64,000 nt of DNA from Heterocephalus glaber (taxonomy: Eukaryota > Chordata > Mammalia > Rodentia > Bathyergidae). The notes under the pieces were generated by a model. It had not been told where the DNA came from, made no database searches, and worked only from the letters and a program-made list of their open reading frames with translations. The DNA lies in NCBI RefSeq assembly GCF_000247695.1, contig NW_004624781.1:10158943-10222942 (forward strand), given 5' to 3'. Positions 58,030 through 64,000 of the stretch are shown here, in pieces; position 1 is the stretch's first letter, and every line of letters begins with the position of its first letter. The translations under genes and the position numbers were made by a program.

Positions 58030-60930
58030 GTATAATATACACTCAGACAAGGCAAGATTTCCCATAGTAGAAGAATAAAGTCAACTGTTACAGCTTATAA
58101 AGCAACACTACTTTACTATCAGACTGTAAAACACTCAACTCTTTTAAGAAAACCACGGAGTGGAAAAATGGAGCCATTTTTCTCCAAAAAAAAATAAAGT
58201 GGCTCAAAGCACAGGACTGTGCTGATGTTCCTGAGCCCACCGGTCTGGACAGGACAGCACTGAGGAGAGACTGGCTCCCTTCCGAGCTCCATCCTGTGAT
58301 CCAGCCGATCAGACCTCAAGAGCCTCATTGCCCGCACCTCTGCTGTTTAGCACAGCTCCCCACTTCATGCTGTTTACAAGTCATCTTCTGGCTGGACTTG
58401 TAGTAGTAACCACAGATAACTCTGCAGATTTGTCTGCGGTCAGGAGAGAATGCTTTTTTAAATTAACTTTTTCTTGGTGATGAACGATTTCTACGGAAGT
58501 TCTAGGAACAGAATTCATCCTTGTCAGGGACCCTGGTTGGGCCCTTGAGAATTTGGTCAAGTGGCAGAATTGCTCCAAGGACACAGATCTACGTCCAGTT
58601 AGATAAAACAATTTGAGCCAAGCCAGATTTCTACTTTACTAACCACATCATCAGTCCACATACACAAAGAGCTCTGAATGAACATGGAATCAGACATGTT
58701 CTTTGAAGATCATCAGTTACTGCACTTTCTTCTCTCAAAGGAATGGTGAAAGAGAGAGTCACCACTCCAGTCTTTGAAAGCAAACTATTATAAAGCAGTA
58801 TTTTATCTTAAGCGTCTTGTATTTTATTCAAATAATACTTGCTGATGAGACAAATAATCCATTTCGGATGTAATCAACTAACACATTTCTCCAGCCTCCA
58901 CTTACCCATAGGGTGTTCACGTTAGGATTGAATACGGGCCTGTCAACTGCTAAAACTAAAAACTCGCACAGAAAGCTAATGTCTACTGTGCTAATGAAGG
59001 GCTCCAAAGCCCCGGTCCAGCTCTCTGTCGTCACTAGAGGAAGTATAAGCAGAGTCTGTAATGTAAAAGTTACTGGCTGAGCTGTCTCTGTGAAGAATAT
59101 ACTAAATCCACCAACATTACACCAGCAGTATAAAATGACTTTTGCATGAGCGCTGGGCTGCTCTTGTAACTTGGATGTCTCTCTGAGGAGCATGTTAGCG
59201 CGTGTGAGGAAGACGGGCCGGCCCGCACTGCTCCTTGGCTTTCCTGAGAGATGCAGTAATACAGTAGTCATCAACATTGCCTCTCTCGACAGCACTGGGC
59301 TGAGAAAATAGTAAAGAAATATGTGCCCATTAATCAGAAATTATCAAAGTTTGGATTCTAATGATATCAAAATGTTCAAACACTGTAAAATCTTCTCATA
59401 AAGCTCCCCATGAACGTCCCCCTATACTGCTTTCTGGAAAGTTAAAAGCTTCTGGGCCTTCGAATTCTGAAACTGCTGACTATGTCCGCTTTCCACAGGA
59501 CTGCGGAATCATTTCATCTAGAAGGACCAGCTCAGCACAGTTTAAGAGTGAAACCGCAGAGACACCTCACTGACTATTAAAGAACACCTGCGCCAACACA
59601 CTGCACCTTGCTGGGTGTGGAACAAACACCACCGCACCCACACTGCCCCGCAGAGGAGCAAGACAGATGAAGACAGAGGCTTGCATATCCCTAGACCTTA
59701 CCCTGTTTCTGAAGTTTAGTGCCAACAAAGGTAGCAGCTGTGCTCAACATCCATGTTAACATTCCCTGCGGCAAATTCTAACATGGGAGAAAGTATAAAT
59801 TAAGAAAAAAATTGGACTCTCAAAATAAAATTTACAAATATTGGATGTAACAGATTAAATGCATTTCTATGCAATCTAAATTATCTAAGATAACCACGAG
59901 AATTAAACATCTTTTCTTTAGCTTTTCAAAGAAAAAGTCTCCATGCCCTAAGAAATTTGGACTAGAAGAAAAACTGAATAGTGCAACTCTCAAGAATTTA
60001 TTCCAGTGTCCTCTTCCTTTTTCTTGCTAGTTTTGTCCTGCTTAAATCTCTGAATACAGGTCCATTATTCCAATTTAAGTGTTGGTCAATGTCCTTCGTT
60101 TGGCGAAATGGGAACTGCAACAGTTGTAGACAGTTTATTCACCCAGACTGTGGGAAAATCAACCGAAATCCCTTCTCTAGGCAAGCTTCTCAGCTGGCTG
60201 GAATTCTCTTTGGCGCTCTGGCTCTGAGACTGGCACCAAAAAGCACCCAGACCTATATCTCTCATGGTGACAGTGGGACAGGCCTTGGGCAGCCTTGGCC
60301 TAGCCTCCTGGGCTTGAGCCACCTCCTGACCTGTTCTGAGATTTCACTTTCACAAACTCCGGGGCATTTTCTTGCTCTTCTTAAAATTTCTGCTTCTCAG
60401 GTTCAAGGTGCTCCAATTTCTGCTGCTGCTTTAGTAGTTCGATTTCCAAGTCAGATTTCCTCTTTTGTGCTTCCTCTTCCTTCTGCTTTATTACCTGGTC
60501 CCATTTTCTCTTTCCCATCACTTTCTGCAGTTCTGGTTTATTCTGAGGAGCAAGACCCTTTTTCTGATTCATAAGGGGCTCCCTGTGAAGATCCTGGTGG
60601 TTCCGGCTCATCTTGACAGGGTTGGCCAGTTTCTGGGCCGAATCAGCTCAGGGTTGTCATCGTCTAGGTAGTCTGGCTTGGCCATGAGGTGTCTTGGTAT
60701 GAGGAATGAGTCCCTGGGGTCACTCTTCTCAAGCGGGCTGTCTCGGTGCGCACAAAGGCACGCGGTCCCTCCCGGCGCGGCGCCCCACGGCGACCTGAGG
60801 GGGCGACGACCACGGCTGGGGCTCAGCAGGCTGCTCTGACCTCGTGGACGGTGGGCAGGGCAGCTCCTGGACTTTTCTTTGTTGTATAGAACCATCGTGC
60901 CCATTACAGGCTGTTCAGCGCCTCCCGTCT

Positions 60931-63151
60931 TCCCACCAGGTGTGCAGAGTTCCTACAATCATTTTGCTGACACCTAACTCCCACCTTGGGTTTCCAGTGT
61001 GAGACACGCTGAAATACGCTGTCAGCCCGTGGAGAACCACTGCGTTAAGCCTTGAATTTATCTAATCTGCCAGTTGCCCAGCAGCTAGATTCAGATCCAC
61101 ACTCATGCTAGCAGCAACCATTGTGACTCAGCCGCTGGCTGTTGCCCTGCACCTTGCTGGTGTTTCTTGCCTGGGATGTGACCCAGCTGCTGCGGTTCCA
61201 CACGGCATTAACAGCTCATTCTTTCACCTACCCTCCTCCACTCTTGGAGCAAGCAGCAGGGAGTCCACTGAGGGGGATGTGAGCCAGGGAGAATCGGGAG
61301 CAGATTTTTAACACGTACCCCATTGAAATGATGCAACATGTTGACTTGTAAACCTTTTGCCACCAGTATGGCAAGTATAACAACTGTTTATTCAGCAGGA
61401 TTCCTCTGGTTGCCTTCCCTCCCTAGTAATTCAAGGGCTCAGGATCTCTTTAAGATTAAGTGCGTATTCATCAATTCCCTGTCCAGATACTACCCAGGCT
61501 GCTGCTAGCCCATAGTGCTAGCCAGTAGTGGCAACAGTGCCTTCATGTGAATTACTAGTAGGAAAGTGCCACAATACACTGATATTGTTATAATAAATCC
61601 ACAGATCTCTACTGTCTACTCTGGGAATAACCCTTACCCAACCTTTCCTCCCTCAGTGCACAGTTGCATAAAGCACTGAGGCAGCCTTGGCCTATCTGTC
61701 TGTATGATATAGTTCAGGCCACTGCTATATCCTGGGCACTGTCGACGCTAATCATATTGACTCTGAATTAAGTTACTAGTCACTCACTGATCTGCTGCTG
61801 CATATCAGGCCCTGCTCAGCACTGAGAGGGAAACATGAAAGGGTTTAGGAGGTCGCCCCTTGAGGAACTTCTCATTGAAGTTTGTGAAAAGAAACTGTGC
61901 TGCGTATAGTCCTGGCTGCTGCTTTTGGGTCAGTAATCTGAGGTTACATAATTTGGTGAACCTTATTATAGTTGATTTTATAATAGGGATTCAACTGTTT
62001 CCTACCAGTGTCACAGTTGTTGAGAAATGAGGATTTGAAGAAAGATGTTGGCAACTTAGACATTTTAGAAATATGGGCTTACATGACTTCCTTCTATATG
62101 GCATAATATAACACAGTGTAACAGCTTTGGAATCGGAGTCCTGCCATTTTATTGTACCCTCTTGCCTTTTAGGGACTCAATTTTATCTTGAGACCAGTTG
62201 GAAGATACTTCATCTTTGAAAACGCTGCTGAGCATTTTCTTCAGGTGAATTCTTGGTGAGCACCTTTCATTTTTTTCAGTTGACAGTGCACGTAGGAGGT
62301 GCCTGTCTCAGAGAAGACTGTGAACTTGTAAGAAAAAGTTGAGAGATAGCATTAATTAGTGCTTTACATAAATGCAATCATCATGTTCCTCTAGGAGCTC
62401 TTCAACCTCTCCCTCATGACTACAACTCCCTGATAAAGTTGTCCCCAACCCGGGAAGATGAGCAAACAGTGCAAAAGTCCTCAGCAGGATTGGTGTGGGA
62501 CTCACCCCTGGACTCATCACACTTCTTGCGTGCAGGCACTGGAGACTGACTCTAGTCGTTCAAACAGAAGAGGAGCTTATTGTCAACACTGTTTTCTCAG
62601 ATGCTCTCATGCAAAGCTGGCAGGCCAGGTTTCCGAATGGGGAAACGGAGGCCCCAGAGTCAGAGCAAGCACGGAGAACACATCCTGTTCCCATCCAGCT
62701 TGTGAGGACACTGAGGGAGGCTGCCGCCATCAGCGTTGACACCGGCCTGCTGCCCCTGCCCCTGGTGCTCTCTCACCCCAAGCCCTCTTCCCTTTAGCAG
62801 AGGCTCAAGCTGCTGCCCTGGTTACGGAGAGGGCTGGGAAGTGAGCGTGGCCTCTTCAGCCTCGGGGGGAGCTGGGCCTTGAGTCCCACTAAACCTCTGC
62901 CTTGAAGGATTTCTGAGGCGCTTAGGTGGTCAAAGACAGACAACAGTCATTCGTTTTGAGGAATGACAACAGGGAACTATCAGAACATGACTATGTTTCA
63001 TCTTACTCAACTGATATTTCACTTTTTAGGTTTTCATCCCCTTTCTTGAAAAATGAAAAAAAAAGAAAACCACCACAGTAGCATTTTTGCTATTTCCCCA
63101 AGAGCTTATGCTTGAAAATAAATATATTCACTCATTCTTCCTTCTTTCCTT
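60931..63151. other. non-coding; no gene recognised
   Basis: ORFs at 62458-62797 overlap in two frames without motifs. 60995-61050 has a weak resemblance to the end of a MER5-type element (GGAGAACCACTGCGTTAAG). Confidence 0.4.
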
Positions 63152-63274
63152 TGTTTTTTTGTTTTTGAGACAGTGTTTCACGAGGTATGCCAGGGAGGAC
63201 TTGGACTTACAGCGATCAGCCTGTCTCAGCCTCTTGAGTGCTGGGATTACAGATGTGCACCACCATGCCTGGCT
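63152..63274 (-). mobile_element. B1 SINE, antisense
   Basis: TTTTTGAGACAGTGTTTCAC, CAGCCTCTTGAGTGCTGGG, GATTACAGATGTGCACCACC and ATGCCTGGC. Confidence 0.93.
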
Positions 63275-63644
63275 CTTTTTTCTTTACTTAAGAGACCAAG
63301 ACAGTATTTGATGTGCAGTGTTTTTTTTATTGCTAGTCTGTGTCTCTTATCACTTAATCCCCCCGACCAAGAACTTACTGTGACTGCCTGTTGTCTACCT
63401 ACAGTGAATCCAAGCTCCTTGCATCTCTTTTCCGTGAGTGACCAGCCCTGACAGGCCACCTTGCCTCATAGGCTTGCTTTTACATGTCCCTTTGGGAAAG
63501 CCAGACATGGAAGTGACCCTGAGCTCATATAGCCAGTGTGTGGGCTGCAGCCTGTAGACTGAGAAAGACTGAAGTGATGATGTCTCAATTGTGTAAATCA
63601 TAAGCATCGAATGGGCTGTTGTATTTTAACTTGAGCACAGTATT
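63275..63644. other. non-coding
   Basis: No gene or confident repeat seen. Confidence 0.4.
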
Positions 63645-63766
63645 AGCCAGGAATGGTGGCACACACTTGTAATCTCAGGCTGAGGTGGGAGGATCCCATG
63701 AGTTCAAGGCCAGCCTGAACTACTAGCAAGACCTTGTCTCAAAAAACGTAAAAAAAAAAAAAAAAA
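63645..63766 (+). mobile_element. B1 SINE
   Basis: AGCCAGGAATGGTGGCACAC, CTTGTAATCTCAGGCTGAGG, GTTCAAGGCCAGCCTGAAC, CTTGTCTCAAAAAACG and a poly-A tail. Confidence 0.95.
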
Positions 63767-64000
63767 TGAATATGCTATTAACTGTATAAGCCCAGAAACC
63801 AAAATCATACTTAGAGACTAACCTAGCTAGATTTTCTTTCACTTCTGGCTGTAGTATTATGGCCCTATTGTACAGATTTTGATATGGCCTTGTTCTTTGT
63901 GACAGTGGAGAGGGAAAACACCATAAAGGTCAAAGAATATTTACACTCCACTCCAATGGCCTACAGGCAATAAATCACCATTGCATGGTATTGTGAGTCC
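63767..64000. other. window end; nothing recognised
   Basis: A+T-rich; no recognisable feature before the window ends. Confidence 0.4.

Larger units (their letters stand above)
57841..60930 (-). pseudogene. FAM107B: FAM107B retrocopy with long 3' UTR and poly-A
   Basis: FAM107B is a small (about 130-residue) coiled-coil protein related to the actin-associated FAM107A. Here the minus strand begins [17 protein letters not shown] (about 60683 down), then shifts frame where a one-base deletion removed part of the Pro-Gln codons. It continues [40 protein letters not shown], and [20 protein letters not shown], followed by ENAPEFVKVK and a further frame change before GQEVAQAQEA. The normal stop is lost and translation would run into the 3' UTR. 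No introns are present. The 5' UTR (60690-60910) is GC- and CpG-rich. The long 3' UTR ends at 57841-57852 in T12 (a poly-A tail on this strand) with AATAAA at the complement of 57878-57883. A clear target-site duplication was not found. Confidence 0.93.

Noticed and set aside
58828..59295. 155-codon minus-strand ORF
   Set aside because: Lies in the 3' UTR-derived part of the FAM107B retrocopy; no domain.

Overview
This is a gene-poor stretch of draft mammalian nuclear DNA. It is A+T-rich and intron/intergenic-like, with no operons and no long intact ORF. The SINE content points to a rodent. There are many tRNA-derived ID elements with a shared ending (RGTACC plus a poly-A tail), B1 monomers and B1/ID composites. 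The ID subtype (body GGGATTTAGCTCAGTGGTGCC, ending in GGTACC-An) suggests a hystricomorph (mole-rat / guinea-pig / chinchilla side), but that species-level call is inference.

The dominant structural fact is a 100-N gap at 31252-31351 inside an apparent direct duplication. Bases 21303-31251 reappear at 31352-41303 at a constant offset of 10052, with one substitution seen by eye (G31166 versus A41218) and a T-run of 27 versus 30. The left copy ends exactly at the gap and the right copy begins exactly at the gap, inside the T-run. This is the signature of two contigs that overlap by about 10 kb but were placed end to end, so the duplication is most likely false. The real locus is then about 54 kb.

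Region by region: 1-540 holds two short minisatellites (about 43-47 bp and exactly 70 bp period). 1.1-8 kb is unique DNA with ID and MIR SINEs, including two ID copies sharing a target site present three times. 9.0-12.3 kb holds two adjacent minus-strand pseudogenes, a decayed PRAME-family gene and an ALAD (porphobilinogen synthase) retrocopy. 12.5-13.0 kb is an antisense L1 fragment. 17.1-18.4 kb is a nearly complete pogo/Tigger-type DNA transposon with a nested ID. 21.3-41.3 kb is the duplicated block, which carries Tigger-like and hAT-like DNA elements, MIR, ID and B1/ID SINEs and an (AAT)n tract. 42.9-43.3 and 49.3-49.6 kb are MaLR-type LTRs. 54.1-55.4 kb is a 5'-truncated L1 with target-site duplications. 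56.6-57.1 kb is a remnant that reads like the C-terminal endonuclease-type domain of a non-L1 LINE. 57.8-60.9 kb is a long minus-strand FAM107B retrocopy with poly-A tail and poly-A signal.

No functional protein-coding gene could be established. The only hint of a host exon is a 51-bp open segment with good splice sites at 8300-8350, which is speculative. The pseudogenes do not work together; they are independent insertions or relics. I saw no system that looks new in mechanism. The items most worth follow-up are the false duplication, the LINE-like domain at 56.8 kb and the two-gene pseudogene cluster at 9-12 kb.
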